The position numbers were made by a program, and so were the translations under genes. Under the pieces are notes generated by a model. It did not search any database, was not told the DNA's origin, and saw nothing but the letters and a program-made list of their open reading frames with translations. DNA of 64,000 nt from Agrypnia vestita (lineage: Eukaryota; Arthropoda; Insecta; Trichoptera; Phryganeidae): contig JADDOH010002129.1 in the NCBI GenBank assembly GCA_016648135.1, positions 124,001-188,000 on the forward strand, in the 5' to 3' direction. Positions 33,797 to 46,180 of the stretch are shown one piece after another. Numbering within the stretch: the stretch's first letter is position 1; every line of letters begins with the position of its first letter.

Positions 33797-33845
33797 TTAT
33801 ATAACTCAAATTCGTGGTATTAAACGTTGTGTATAAATCATTGTG

Positions 33846-34717
33846 TTAATCATGAACTTTCACTCTGTAAACGAAACAACGCTTAATTTATTAAAAGATG
33901 AAGAAGTCATTATAGAAGTCTCATAGAGACATATATGACGTATATAACAGGCGTATTAATTTATATATTTCTAGTATAAAAGATATAATTCGAAATTTTA
34001 TAGGAAACATGATTATGAAAAGAGCAGATACATAATCTAGAATTCAGTACATTTTAAATTAGTAATCCTTGGTTACTGCATTAAAAACATTTTTTTTTTT
34101 GGATATTGCTGCCTTTGCTTTTTATAACCCACATATCCTAAAGTAATTCGTATGAATCTTATGCATACATTAAAAAGTATATTACTTATTACTCCATTTA
34201 AAAAAATATACAGGTATCATAACCAGCTGGGAAAATCTGTGTATGCAACTAGTTCATGAGAAAAAAACTACAGGTGTCTCTTGCATAGTTCATTAAAATA
34301 AACGAAAGATTCTCAGATTTGAACATATATAGAAAATTTAATTATTTGATAATGTGAAGATGTTTTTATGGTGGAATTGGTAAACGTTGCATTGTGTAAT
34401 GATCACTTCAGCCAAGCCCTGGGCCATCGTATTAAAAGACTTCCACACACGTTTCTAAATTAATAAAGTCGTCTCTGTAAGACTTCTATTATTTATCTCA
34501 ATTAGCACTACACTCGTTGGCTTTCATCTTACACGATCGCCTGATACAAGGGCGCCTAATTAAGGGAGAGTCTGTGATGACTACTGTCAGACCACTTACA
34601 AATCCTCTTCAACAACACTTTATTTGGGGTCTTTCATGAATGCAATGCGCCAGCTGCAGTAGTTCTTCAACTATAATTGACCTGACCATACTGACGTCTC
34701 TATATACGTCTTCAAGT
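33846..34717. other. No feature recognised
   Basis: AT-rich. No partner found for the repeats nearby. Confidence 0.5.
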
Positions 34718-35213
34718 CCAGTCGTTATTTGGAAAATATTAATAACCTCGCAGGAATATATTTCTGCTTTGATTATGAGTCGAAAATGTTCAACCAGCCA
34801 GGACCAAAATATCAATAGTTAAGAATTTATGCAATATCAAAGTTTGCATTTTTTTTTCAATATTTCTGACATATATATCGATTACAAAAATTTAATTCGT
34901 TTCAATACAAGTTAAATAAAATGATAAAAACCTAACAAAAATTTCAATTAAAATGTTTTCAATTCGAATTTGAAGGTTTTTTATTATTTTATTTGACTTG
35001 TAATGAATTTTTCATATTTGATATAAATTACTATAATGATGGTCCAACGTTTAATAAAAAGTAAGTCAGAAATATTGAAAAAAAATGCAAAACTTAGATG
35101 TCGCATATCTTCTTAAGTATTTAAATTAGGTCATGGTTACTTGAAAATTTTCGACTCATAATTAAAGCAGAAATATAGTCCTGCGAGGTTATCAATGTTT
35201 TCCAAACAACCCT
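34718..35213. mobile_element. Fold-back MITE with long inverted repeats
   Basis: Arms of about 150 bases (34718-34868, 35062-35213) share AACCTCGCAGGA, TTTCTGCTTT and ATTATGAGTCGAAAAT in opposite orientation. The same arm sequence occurs at 55621-56077. There is no coding capacity. Confidence 0.7.
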
Positions 35214-35223
35214 GTGTATAGAC

Positions 35224-35725
35224 TAAGAGCCAGCAACTTACCCTATAGTATCAAACCTGAAATATTTTCTGTAAATGTACACTGTTGTAGGTTAGAAGGT
35301 TTAAATATTATGAGATTTAAGTTCGGGGGATTTTGGTAGTTAATGGGTAACAATAAGAAATAAGAAATAAGAAAGTAAAACGTAAAAATAACAAACCTGA
35401 TTTTTTAATGTGTTTTACATTATTATACACTTATATTCTTCCGCCAGATGCCGTGAATCTCTATAAATAAACAAGTCATTTACGTAATAGTAACAAATCT
35501 GAATTTTATATATTTTATTCGGGATACTATTTAACAATATTACCTGATATCTTATATTTTCACGTTATACTTACACATTTTTTTGAACCTGTATTACCTG
35601 TTAACTGCCGAAATCCCTTGAACTCAAATGTCATAATATCCAAACCTTCTTGCCTACTATAGCAGAAAATATTTCAGGTTTGACACTATGACGTAAGTCT
35701 GGCGGTCACTGGCTCTCACTCTGAT
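35224..35725. mobile_element. Second fold-back MITE, adjacent and unrelated
   Basis: Arms 35224-35355 and 35590-35725 share GAGCCAG, TCAAACCTGAAATATTTTCT and AGAAGGTTT in inverted orientation. The ends abut the preceding MITE. Confidence 0.65.
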
Positions 35726-36214
35726 AAGGCTTTGATTACTAGGAAGTATTTTCAGACGTCATTAGTGTCATTATGTCCTTAAAATCAATTTGAGATATGG
35801 GGTGCAAGTTTAAAAATCTGACCGCCATGAAATAAGTTCAAATTTCAAACCCTTATATCTAGCAAACTATACGATACAGGTGGAGGTTAAGGAAGTAAAT
35901 AAATTAAGGATAAATGTAAGGTTCCTTTGGATTGAATCAGTCGCGCATGCTTTCTCTATACTTAAAGCAGCACGAATTGACAAGCTGAGTCAACTTCGAA
36001 ACGCAATAGCTTGTAAACCGTAAGTCTAATCTGAATGAAATGAGTATCGAACGATTGCTTATAAATACCTCTGAACGTGAACATAACATTGAGATAAGTT
36101 TTCATTGCAAATACAAAGTTTATGAGGTTCAAGTGAAAAGTTGCAGGAAATATTTTTTGTTTGGGACCCATTTATCACAGTGTGACTTCGTATAAGTTAT
36201 AGTAATCTTCTAGT

Positions 36215-36400
36215 TTGTGTCTTCTGAGGTATTAAGCCGTGTTTTTACGACCTTTCTGGCCAATGTATCGGATCCCATTGCAGGTTCAATCCTCGTGGCT
36301 GATGGACCCTGCAGTGGGATCTGAAACGTCGGCCAGAAAGGTCGTAAAAACATGGCATAATACCCCAGAAGACACAAACTTGAAGATTTAATTGTGCCTT
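36215..36400. mobile_element. PLE fold-back (CGTCGG family)
   Basis: The minus half (36220-36290) and plus half (36296-36370) are near-complementary through GGCCAGAAAGGTCGTAAAAA and the CAGAAGACACAAACT end. The plus-half hammerhead core reads CUGAUGG, so it is decayed. Confidence 0.65.
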
Positions 36401-37204
36401 ATTTCTATCGTTTCAATAAAATATTTCAATCGTCAATATAATCGAGGTTATTAAGAATTCAGGGCTTTCTGAATAGATTCTGAATGGTCGTGAAAACCTA
36501 AAAACATTCTTAGTTATAGTAATGTTTTCGACGCGTAAAAGAGCACATGTCTTTTAAGTATTATATATAAACTACATAGCTGTAACCTGTTAAAAATGAC
36601 GGTACTTTTACATGCCGGTTCCTAAAGAATAAGTATTTTTTTAATTTTAGGCGACGCCCATGAAATAGTAATAACGACTTTCATCAAAATATTTGAATAT
36701 ATTTTTTTTATTATTTCCCCGGCAGTTAATAGTACTATTTTAAATCCTGGCGATTGTGCTGGGTGGAACATGAAATGGCTCGCGGCTTTTGTAAGTCCCA
36801 TATGTACTGTATTTTTAACTGATCACGCGGGTTTGGTGGTAACAACATCGCTTACTTGAGGCCTGTTCGAGTTTGTTGGCCCGGGGCTTAAGCCCCATCT
36901 CCAGCTGTTTCATTTCGTTTTAGCAGCCGTGAATTCGAATGAAATTACGGACGATACACGGAGTTACGGACAAACAGACAGACAGACAGACAGAGAAATT
37001 ATTATGTTTAATATATGCTACAGCGGTGGTTAAATATACTTACTTTGGATTATTTTTTACTCTGATGTTAACTTCAAAAATTGGTGACCGTATCGTTAAT
37101 GAGAATTCCAGTGATTTGGGCTTTATAAAATGTAGTTGATATTAAAGAAATTATTTGTTTATTCTGTTGTATAATACGGATTATACTATTGCGGTATAAA
37201 AGTA
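36401..37204. other. Mostly unassigned; ACAG microsatellite
   Basis: (ACAG)n at 36974-36994. The rest is not recognised. Confidence 0.5.
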
Positions 37205-37258
37205 ATCATAACCATAATTATAAACATTAATTGTAATTATGGTTATGATAATTTTATA
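37205..37258. repeat. AT-rich hairpin
   Basis: AATCATAACCATAATTA pairs with TAATTATGGTTATGAT across a short loop. Confidence 0.65.
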
Positions 37259-37284
37259 GGTTATGATAAATAATAATAAGATTG

Positions 37285-37745
37285 TATAAGTAGTAGACGA
37301 AGATAAAAGGGACAAATAAAGATACCATCTTTAAGAACCGCCACGGCACAACATCATTATACATACTTGGCAGTTAAATGGTACAATACATTGTTGTTGC
37401 AAAACAAATTTCAAGAAAGTAACATTCCAAAACACGAACAGTTTAAGAAAGAAGTCAAATCCTTGGTTTTCGACAACGATGAATTGTAACATTGCCCGCA
37501 TGTCTCTTTTATACACATGTCTCTTTTATACTTGAATTCTTTATTTCTTCTTTTATACTTTAATACTTTAATTCTTTTTATACTTTTATTCTTATTTCTT
37601 CTTTTATACTTTAATTTAGCTTGTAAATACTCCTTCCATAAGTTCAAGTTTCGGCTCATATTATGGGGAGTATAATGTCTGTAAAAAAATTATAATATAG
37701 AATCAATTTATTATAAAAAAAACGTGTATCTACTGTATAAATAAA
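37285..37745 (+). mobile_element. LINE 3' end (family D), copy 1
   Basis: Matches 45740-46180: RT C-terminal coding LYILGS/YLGVKWYNTLL frames, then a UTR expanded by CTTTTATACTTTAAT repeats, an ATACTCC/GGGAGTAT hairpin and an AAATAAATAAA tail. Confidence 0.7.
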
Positions 37746-40224
37746 TAAAAAAAATTAGGCGTCACGAACTTTTGTGGCGTTAAAAAGAAACTTTATAAAA
37801 TTCAAGGCTCGGTATAACACATTTCTCTCAACAACTCTCTTTTCTTTGTGCTACACAGCAGCCGTAATATACAAATACATTATTTCTCTTTCTGTTTGTG
37901 CGTTCCACTGGGACGTACCCGTACCGGGTTGAGTATATATTAAACATAATTCAATTTGTCAGTATCGACAGACTATAAATTTTAAATAATAGAATTTTCA
38001 AAACAAATTATAATCATTTTATGTTTAATTCATCACTCTAGTGAAGGAAATTCGAAACCGGTTGGTTTAATAAATAGATTCACGTGGTTGAAAACAAAGT
38101 TAATTTTAAATTTTATTTGAAACAATACGAGTATAGTGAAACTACGATATTAGGGACAAATTCGGGTAAATGGGTATAAAAGCAGCTTGTGCTCGAGTAT
38201 TTTTTGTCAAAATTCTGAATGTTTTAAGTCTTGAATTGAAAAAAAAGAGTATTTATATTTTTCCAATAATTTATGTATTGTAAAAAAAGTTATAAACAAC
38301 AATTTTTCTTATATCACTGCTTTTTAATTTAAAATTGTGTTGTATAAGCATGTTTAGGTATTATTTTGACTTCCATCTGGTCAAAATGCTTGTAATTTTT
38401 GAATAAATTCTTTTTATTTTTGATCGAGAAATAAAAAAAAACCCACAATACAACGTTTTTTTAATTTAAAAATTATGTCTAACGGTGATGTCTAATCTGA
38501 CTAATCACATGCAAAATTCCAATAGGCGATGTCGCGAGGCCTCCAACTATTCAGAATAGTGACGTAAAAACTGACACACGCACAAAAAAACTAACTTCAT
38601 ATAAAACTAGTTAAAAACCTAATTGTATGCGATGAATCAATTACTTTCGATAGTATAATATAATATAAGTTCAAATTAAAGCAAATTTAACATAGACATA
38701 CGTCTTCTACTGATTTTGAATCAAAAATAATGAGCAGCCGTAAATTGACATGTGCCCCCTGTCGCTGGCACGCGGACTGATTTGGAAAAAAGCCATTTGT
38801 TGACATATATTACATGCTTTGGAATTAACGTAATTAGTAATTAACGTGTTTTTAATAATAAAACTAACTTTTTAATAGTTTTTGAAGATTCAATAAGCGT
38901 GTGTAAATACAACACATTGCTTAAAATTTATACGAATAAAAAGCGTTTAAAAATCAACAAAAACTTATATTTAAAGATTTATAACTTTGTTAATATTTAA
39001 CATTTATAAATTATTTATGTAGAGTTTATCCATCAAAATGCTACAACGCTACAAAATGCTAAATTAAACTCATAAGAAAATATATTCTGCGTACATATTC
39101 AGTAAAAATTAATCTCGCCTTTAATTTAAAAACGAATTTTTTGGCTGCGTATTTATGCTTTTTTGTGTCGATTAATGCTTATATTTTCTTAATTATTGTG
39201 AATAATGTTTAATTTATTACTTTTATATAAGAATATAAGTTATCGCCCTAAAAAATTGCTAGCTTATAAATTATGATATAAATGAAAAATAAAATCCCTT
39301 ATTTTCGTTAAAAACGCCGAAATATGCATTTGCATTGAATGTGCGCCTTAATATTTTTTCACACTTTGCATTTATTCAAATTAATTAACAGAAAAGAGTT
39401 GGGGACAATGATCCTTTCATCATGATATAATGTACAGTAAAAATTTAAATTTTAAATATGAACAAAAAATAAAATAAAAGTAAAAAAGCATTAACACTTA
39501 TTCTAATTTATAAAACCTATTTTTATTTGCACTGTTAGTTTCCCGTAAATAAATAAATAAGTAAATTAATGAAAAATTCTACGGGTGCGCATGCGATTAT
39601 AGCCTACTTTATCGTATGCACATTTTGGTCCCATGTGGTATCCACGTTTAGTCTTCCATCCCAAAAGAACAGCCAGCCCGCCTCTCCCCTATTTAATCCT
39701 TTCTCTGATGTAAGGGTCTATTACGATATTACATAATACAACGCAGGGGCAGTAAGCCCGCCGGGGCAGGAAGGCTCCCGGGGCAAAGAGAATACAATTT
39801 AAAAGCACTTGTCCGCTCTCCCCATCAGGAACATAAAACGGCGGAGAACACAGTTTAGAACTGATAATTGGAGTTTAATATTTGTTTTACACGAAAATAC
39901 AAACCGTCCATAATTAGGTTTCCTCCATTAATATCGCGGTGCAAAAATGTAATTTTTTAATTCAATATTTTTGAGGTGCTTTTTTTTCTTCAATGAGACA
40001 ACCAAATAAGTTTTAACCACAATGTTTTTTAGCATATCGTTTTTTTTTACGAACAAATTACAGATGGATCGTCATTAATAAAGATATATATTATAGATGT
40101 CTCACAGAGACGAAAATATTAATAAAAGCCTTTGGGCGTTAACAGAGCCTACAATCTGTCATTGTATGTTTAAACATCTAAATATTAGCTGATCACTTTA
40201 CACTACGTAACGTTCAAATGATGT
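37746..40224. other. Mostly unassigned; one PLE-like motif
   Basis: At 38036-38065 CTAGTGAAGGAAATTCGAAAC precedes palindromic ACCGGT, resembling a hammerhead with an altered core. The rest is AT-rich with no feature. Confidence 0.4.
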
Positions 40225-40400
40225 GTGTACGGTATTGCAAGGAAATACGTAACCTACACATCAACCACACTCATCACATTAGCCCTGATGATGGATCCTG
40301 GAATGGGATCCGAAACGTCGGCCAGAGATATCACATATACACGGCAGAATATCGCAGAAAACTATACACAAGATTCCGAACGGCCGTGAAAACCTGAAAA
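40225..40400 (+). mobile_element. PLE terminal repeat (CGTCGG family)
   Basis: Best copy of the family, with TACACGGCAGAATAT and ACGGCCGTGAAAACCT downstream, both recurring at 4060 and 30800. Confidence 0.65.
40281..40323 (+). ncRNA. Hammerhead ribozyme motif, best-formed of its family
   Basis: GCC, CUGAUGA, perfect six-pair stem II (GGAUCC/GGAUCC), GAA, palindromic ACGU, cleavage base C, then GGC pairing with GCC. Every conserved core base is present. Confidence 0.75.
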
Positions 40401-40925
40401 CATTTTCTATCATCTCAATGTTTTAAATTTACTACTTAATTTTGGTCTCGCCGCCACGATTCCGTGAAAATACAAGAGAGAAATATCTAGCAATAATAAT
40501 TTCTGACCCCTGAATAAAACAGTTTGGGCATCGCATGTTCTCTACGGGCACATAAAGAGCAGCTCTAAGCATCGTATACACAGATGGTTGAGCGCTTTCG
40601 TGAGTCTCTGAGACACGCACAGGGAGGCTGCCTGCCATCCACCAGCTCTCGCCGAGGGAACGTGCTAAGACAAAGTAAAAACTACTGTTAAGTTTTTATT
40701 GTCTTGGTAGATAATCGCCTTGCACGAGAGACAAAATAAATTTTGAAATAATAATGGGCAAAGAATACAAGAAAGAAAAAATTGAATCAATACTAAAAAA
40801 ATGTTGTACACAAAATTATTTATTTTTAATAAAAATCATCTTTCTACGGGGTTTCACCACCCAGGAAGACTGAAATTAAATAACTGTATGAATTGGGCGA
40901 TTTTTCATTTCATAACCGATAAATC
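40401..40925. other. Unassigned, mildly GC-rich patch
   Basis: 40520-40670 is richer in GC, with a minus frame (MAGSLPVRVSETHESAQPSV) that I do not recognise. Confidence 0.35.
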
Positions 40926-41080
40926 GGCGTTTATTGGAAAAAAATAGACATTTGATTGCTTGATACATATATACATAATACAAATAAATGAGAATTATAT
41001 ATAACAAGCCTCTCGGCCACTACCTACCTCGCTAGATATATAGAAATATCTGTTCTGAGGTAGGTAGCATTTATTTTAAA
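40926..41080. repeat. Dispersed hairpin repeat, copy 2
   Basis: CTACCTACCTC (41020-41030) pairs with GAGGTAGGTAG (41057-41067), and AGATAT/ATATCT pairs inside. Homologous to 1134-1290. Confidence 0.65.
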
Positions 41081-41629
41081 TATTTTATTCCCTTTCGATC
41101 GATATCTAATATTTATTTTGAAAAAAGTACGCACACAAGAAATATAAAAAAGTATAAATGTATCATGTGAAATGCAGGAAAAAATGGAACTAAATGCAAA
41201 CGATAGTTCTATATTTCTATTGAAAACAGTGTCTTTAATATGGATCCACAAAATTAGTGGCAAGCTAAAATAAAAGTAAAAATGAAAGAAGAATAAATTG
41301 AAATGCAAAGAAAAAACAAGAAAGAATGTAATTTGGTATAAAGATAAATGAAATCACAAAATATTCAAATATTTTTATTTTTTTTCGAATAAATTACTTT
41401 ATTGGAAAATTTAAATGAAAAAAAACAAAATGTCCACGTCATGTCCAATCCCGTGAAACTCCTCCGCCTTAACTGAAAAACAACATTACCCAGTGCATCC
41501 ATTTTCCGAGACAAAAATAAGGTCACGTGTCTACTTATTTAGTAAACTGAATTTTCCTTCTTTAAATAAGTACCGTTCTACCACAGAACACTAAGAACAG
41601 AGTAAGACGTCTTCATACAAACTGGCCGC

Positions 41630-41775
41630 TACCCATTAGAATGTGTGCGTGCGTGCTCGGCGCCGTGTACGCACGCACTGTGACGCACACATTGACATAA
41701 AATATGGGGGCACAAGGCGGCGGCAGTAAGGGCCGTGCCTTCGGTGCCATTCGCGCTCGCAGCCGCCGCTTTAGA
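41630..41775. other. CpG-rich patch, possible promoter or untranslated exon
   Basis: The GC content is far above the surroundings (GCTCGGCGCCGTGTACGCAC, GGCGGCGGCAG, CGCAGCCGCCGC). There is no convincing frame. It is upstream of the GPCR exon in transcription order, so a link is possible but unproven. Confidence 0.35.
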
Positions 41776-41981
41776 AAAAAAATGCGCTTCCTGAAAAAAA
41801 TGCCTTTTTTATGTTTGTGGTGCTTTACTAAAAAGGTCTGTTGATTAACACAAAGACTGTGAGTTTTTAAAAGTCTACGTTGATGTTAATCAGCGTTCTT
41901 GCAATTTAAGTGCAGAAACAAGGTATACTAATTACAGAAATTTTCGGGTTTCGTGTCTACCTTATGCGTCGGAATCTCAGA

Positions 41982-42011
41982 CGCTACGAGTTAAAAGAAA
42001 GGGAGTAAAAA
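41982..42011 (+). repeat. ACTCCC-family right-end fragment, copy 8
   Basis: GACGCTACGAGTTAAAAGAA then AGGGAGTAAAA. Confidence 0.6.
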
Positions 42012-44489
42012 ATAAAGTGACAACCCTAGCGTCAACGCAAGAGTAGGCTAATAACTCGCCGACAGGCCGGAGATAAACTACTGTTCTGGCTATACTGTGG
42101 TTCTTTCTACTGACTAAGTATGTATTTCTGTTTTTACTTTTATTGTTTTTTTTATAATTGATAGTATATCATCAATATCGTTATCATCAGGTTTCGTAAT
42201 TTTATTATTCTTTCTGTTATTTATTAAACATCTCTCTAACTGTAAATGCTTCAATACAATAATTCTAGAAAGTGTAAAATATAACAAATGTTATTTACAT
42301 GTTAAATTAATCCATAATTAATCAACCGTCTCGGACGGGAAATTTCGAAGTCCTTGTAACTTTTGCCAAAAATATTCCAGAGATAGGAAATATAAAATGG
42401 GTAGCATTTTCAATATTAAAAAAAGGATAACGCGCACTCTTTATTATACATCTAGTTAGATGACATTTTAGGGTAATCAATCAAAATATTGATTAAATGT
42501 TGACTCCTTTCTAAGTACAGAACATTGTTTTCATTTCCAGTATAAAAATCAGCAAAGTATTAGGCATATAATATTTCTTATATGCCTAATGGATGGTTGT
42601 GTATTACATGTTGATTATTTTTCCAAAACAGGTAAATTAAAATTTTATGTATGAAGTTTAAATACGAATAATTTTAGTTATAACTGATGATTTTCGAAAT
42701 CATATTTTGAGAAGTGCTTTAATTGGCTCAAATTAATCATATACATTTGAATTAAAAACTTTATTGTGAAAAATAGTGCAATTATATCTGAATATTCGAG
42801 AATTCGCGAGTTTTTAAACTTAAAATTAGCTTATGTTCCTTTGTTTATCTTATTCTCGTAATTAAAAGTCTTGGCAAACGCTTAAGCTATATCAACAATT
42901 CTTACAATATATCTTTATGGTTTATTGTCCTATTCATATTATGATAGCGAGATTTTAAATAATCATTTTTGTTTTTTTGGGCAATGAATTATTTTTATTT
43001 AAAAAAATAAAACTGATATTAGAGATTCGATTCTCGATGATTTTTAACTGTTAATTTTATTATCTACCGTTTTTTTATTTTTTTGTGATTTAATGATAAT
43101 AAAATTTTTCATTTTTATTTTCATTAAATCACACGTTTAATTTAATGTCACAACTAAAACAATCTATCAGGATCATTGATCTACTTTTCAAAATTTAAAA
43201 AATATATTTCCATAATTTTGAAATATGAATGTTATTTAGACCCTGGATAATTTTAATTAGTCCATCATTACATCACCATACGCGTCCATGCGTTAGTGAC
43301 CTGCTATAAATATTTAAGAGATTTGATACCTAATAAGCTCTATTATTAATTTAATTAGAATGCTTAAAAGCAACAAAGAAATCAAATCTTTCATACTTGC
43401 AACAAGTGAAAAATTTTGCAACAAGTGAAAACTTTATGAAAACCGTAAAGAAAATCATAAAAAAAACTGCTAGATATATAAAATGATGATCTACGACATA
43501 AAACCTTCATTTTCATACAGTTATTACTTCCATACTTTCAAAAAGTTTGCCTTTCTTTTGACATATGACTTCGTATGCCGTTAAAATTGTTTACATGGCA
43601 CTGGCGCGTTTCGTGCCCTGGGATGGCTTTGTCTACTGCTAACATTCCTCGGGGGAAATCTTAGTTTAGCATAATATATCCTGGATGGGTCCCGTTATTC
43701 CAGAGACTCGCACTGAAGCTCAACTCCTTTAAGCCTAATTAGTTTATCCATATACATGTCAGCTTTTGAATGCACTTATCCCGCTTCGTAGCTTCGCAGA
43801 AAGCTTCTAAGTTACGTGTAATAATATTGATAAACCACATTTTCATCATTATTGTTTTCTGAAAGGGTTAGAATTACTAATTACCATACTTGTACAATTG
43901 TTGGAATATTTATTTTTCACTGCGATATTTATAGTGTACTTAATGTATCTAGATAAATGTCTGTCGGAATGAAAGAAGCAGGAAATAATGAGAGAGTGAA
44001 TGGGAATAAAAAGGGATGCGCCATCCTGGCGCACCAACTTAGCATTCAACCAGCACAATAGTAAATATTTCTTAGTTACCTGTAACCACTAACAATATTG
44101 TCGCGATAAAAACTCAAGTCTATAAATAAGTTTCAAGTGAAAGACCGACTTTATGTGAGTCTCCGATTTCCTAGATAGTCTCCTCCTTAGTCAAAAGGTC
44201 GATAACATATAGCATCGATTATAATATACTCTGTTATAAAAAAGAAAATGCTGAGAAGCCCCACAAGAGCTAAATATAGGAAGACTCAAATGAAATATGT
44301 TATTGTCACTCCTAGAATACGTGAATGGCAATGGGTTTTATTTCGGATCCCTACGTCTCGTTTATTTTTTATTTTTTATTTTCTTCTTTTAAGTGTTGGG
44401 ATAAAGATCTGGCATCCCAATATTGCTATTTTCAGAAAAGCACATAATAATCATTGCAACAAAAGCAACACTTCTCACCAAAAGTTATA
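42012..44489. other. Mostly unassigned; small hairpins
   Basis: Hairpins at about 42559-42592 (TTAGGCATATA/TATATGCCTAA) and 43087-43134 (GTGATTTAATG/CATTAAATCAC). 43930-44100 weakly matches 32065-32240. Confidence 0.45.
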
Positions 44490-44740
44490 TTTTGCTACTT
44501 ATAACTGATATTGTTTAATGTATTGAATTTTATGTTATATTTTTTATGCCCATACACATTGCTGCTCTGTACTTTATATTTTTAATTTTTATACTCATGA
44601 TTTGGTGCGGCACCTGATACTTTTTATAGTTTGCTATTTATAACAGATATTGTTTAATGTATGTGCTTTTTGAATTTTATGTTAAATTCTTTATGTATAA
44701 GCCTAATGGGCGTTAACAAATAAAAAAAAGAAATAAAGAA
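44490..44740 (+). mobile_element. Probable LINE 3' UTR with an internal direct repeat
   Basis: A 65-bp block (GATATTGTTTAATGTAT, GAATTTTATGTTA) occurs at 44500 and 44640. The segment ends AAGCCTAATGGGCGTTAACAAATAAAA, a LINE-like tail. Confidence 0.45.
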
Positions 44741-45519
44741 ATACTTCACGATCAACAAACTTTCCATCCTAGGAAACGACTAAGCACATATTGCAGATAT
44801 TCTCAACGTTAACTTAAGTCGTTACCGATATCTCCTTAACGAACATTTTACCGTTAATTTATTTGATTAAACTTTGCTAATACATATATGAATACATGTC
44901 TTTGTTCATACTGATATACACTTTATTACGTCTATTACTTTATACGTCTTTACTTAATTACTTTATACGTCTTTACTTAATTTGGGATATATTTAGCAAA
45001 AAAGTGTTTTTTTTTAACATTCTGTGACGGATTATTAAATTGTTAAGAGATGATTTTATGAGAGGGGATTGGATCAGAGCAGAAGAATGTCTCCCTTGCG
45101 TCTATTTAAGGCACATTTTAAATACGCATTATTATTGCATATTCAAATCCCCTAGCAAGCAAAAAAACAACAATCTAACAATTATTATAAATGATACTGT
45201 TTTATAAATTTCATATGTATGTATATGTATACATTTGTAAATGATCATGCACGCTGATATATATTTACATATATAATGTACACTTTTATCTAGATATGTA
45301 TAATATTTTTATTTTATTGTAATAGGTGTAAACAGTAGAAATAAAATGTATATTTTTTAATTTATTTACTTGTATATATATGTCAGATTGACATAGCAAG
45401 ACCATGTCAATCTAACCGTGGAACGATTGAGAAAACTGATCTATGTCTTTTATAACCTACGCAATATATTGAACAAAAATACTATTAAAATGGTGTATTG
45501 CACGGATTGATGCAGTCCC
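44741..45519. other. No gene; short tandem repeat
   Basis: A 26-base unit (TTACTTTATACGTCTTTACT) is doubled at 44935-44983. The rest is AT-rich. Confidence 0.55.
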
Positions 45520-46180
45520 TATTACAGTATGGTATTATTGGGTGGGAGAGGCTTATAAGTCCACCGTACAGCCATTAATCATAATGCAAAAAATAATTAT
45601 TAAAACGATTCTCAAAAAACCTTATGACTATCCTACTGTAAATATATTTCAAGAATTTAATGTACCGGTACTCACAAAAATATACAAAACAAACTCCCTA
45701 TGCCAAATTTACAAACAATATTTTATAAATAAATCTCTTAGACAGTATAAGTAGTTGACATAGAACAAAGGGACAAATAAAGATACCATCTTTAAGAACC
45801 ACCATGGCACAACATCATTATACATACTTGGGAGTTAAATGGTACAATACATTGTTGTCGCAAAACAAATTTCAAGAAAGGAACATTCCAAAATACGAAC
45901 AGTTTAAGAAAGAAGTCAAATCCTTGATTTTCGACAACGATGAATTGTAACATTGCCCTCATGTCTCAAATGGTTTCTGTATATTAAAAAAAATAACTAC
46001 TTCTAAATGGTTTCTGCTTTTATACTTTAATTTAGCTTGTAAATACTCCTCCTATAAGCTCGAGCTTTGGCTCATATTATGGGGAGTATAATGTCTGTAA
46101 AAATTATAACATATATATAAAGTTATAACATAGAATCTATTTATTATAAAAAAACATGTATCTACTGTATAAATAAATAA
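45520..46180 (+). mobile_element. LINE RT C-terminus and 3' UTR (family D), copy 2
   Basis: The longest copy of the family. It reads MQKIIIKTILKKPYDYPTVN, IFQEF and CQIYKQYFINKSL, a frameshift, then RTTMAQHHYTYLGVKWYNTL and FKKEVKSLIFDNDEL before TAA. This fits a Jockey/CR1-group RT C-terminus. The UTR has the ATACTCC hairpin and an AAATAAATAAA tail. The RT core is missing. Confidence 0.75.

Larger units (their letters stand above)
33561..33845. mobile_element. 285-bp PLE palindrome with a hammerhead motif in each arm
   Basis: Two 135-base arms (33561-33695, 33711-33845) flank a 15-base loop and differ at only a few positions. Each arm is a terminal-repeat segment with its ribozyme pointing outward. 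It begins directly at the tail of the preceding LINE. Confidence 0.8.

Noticed and set aside
41056..41067. let-7 seed-like TGAGGTAGG
   Set aside because: It is on the 3' arm of a repeat hairpin, the rest does not match let-7, and the homologous copy lacks the seed. Chance similarity.
41630..41775. Upstream exon of the receptor gene
   Set aside because: No transmembrane-coding frame with splice sites was found in either strand.
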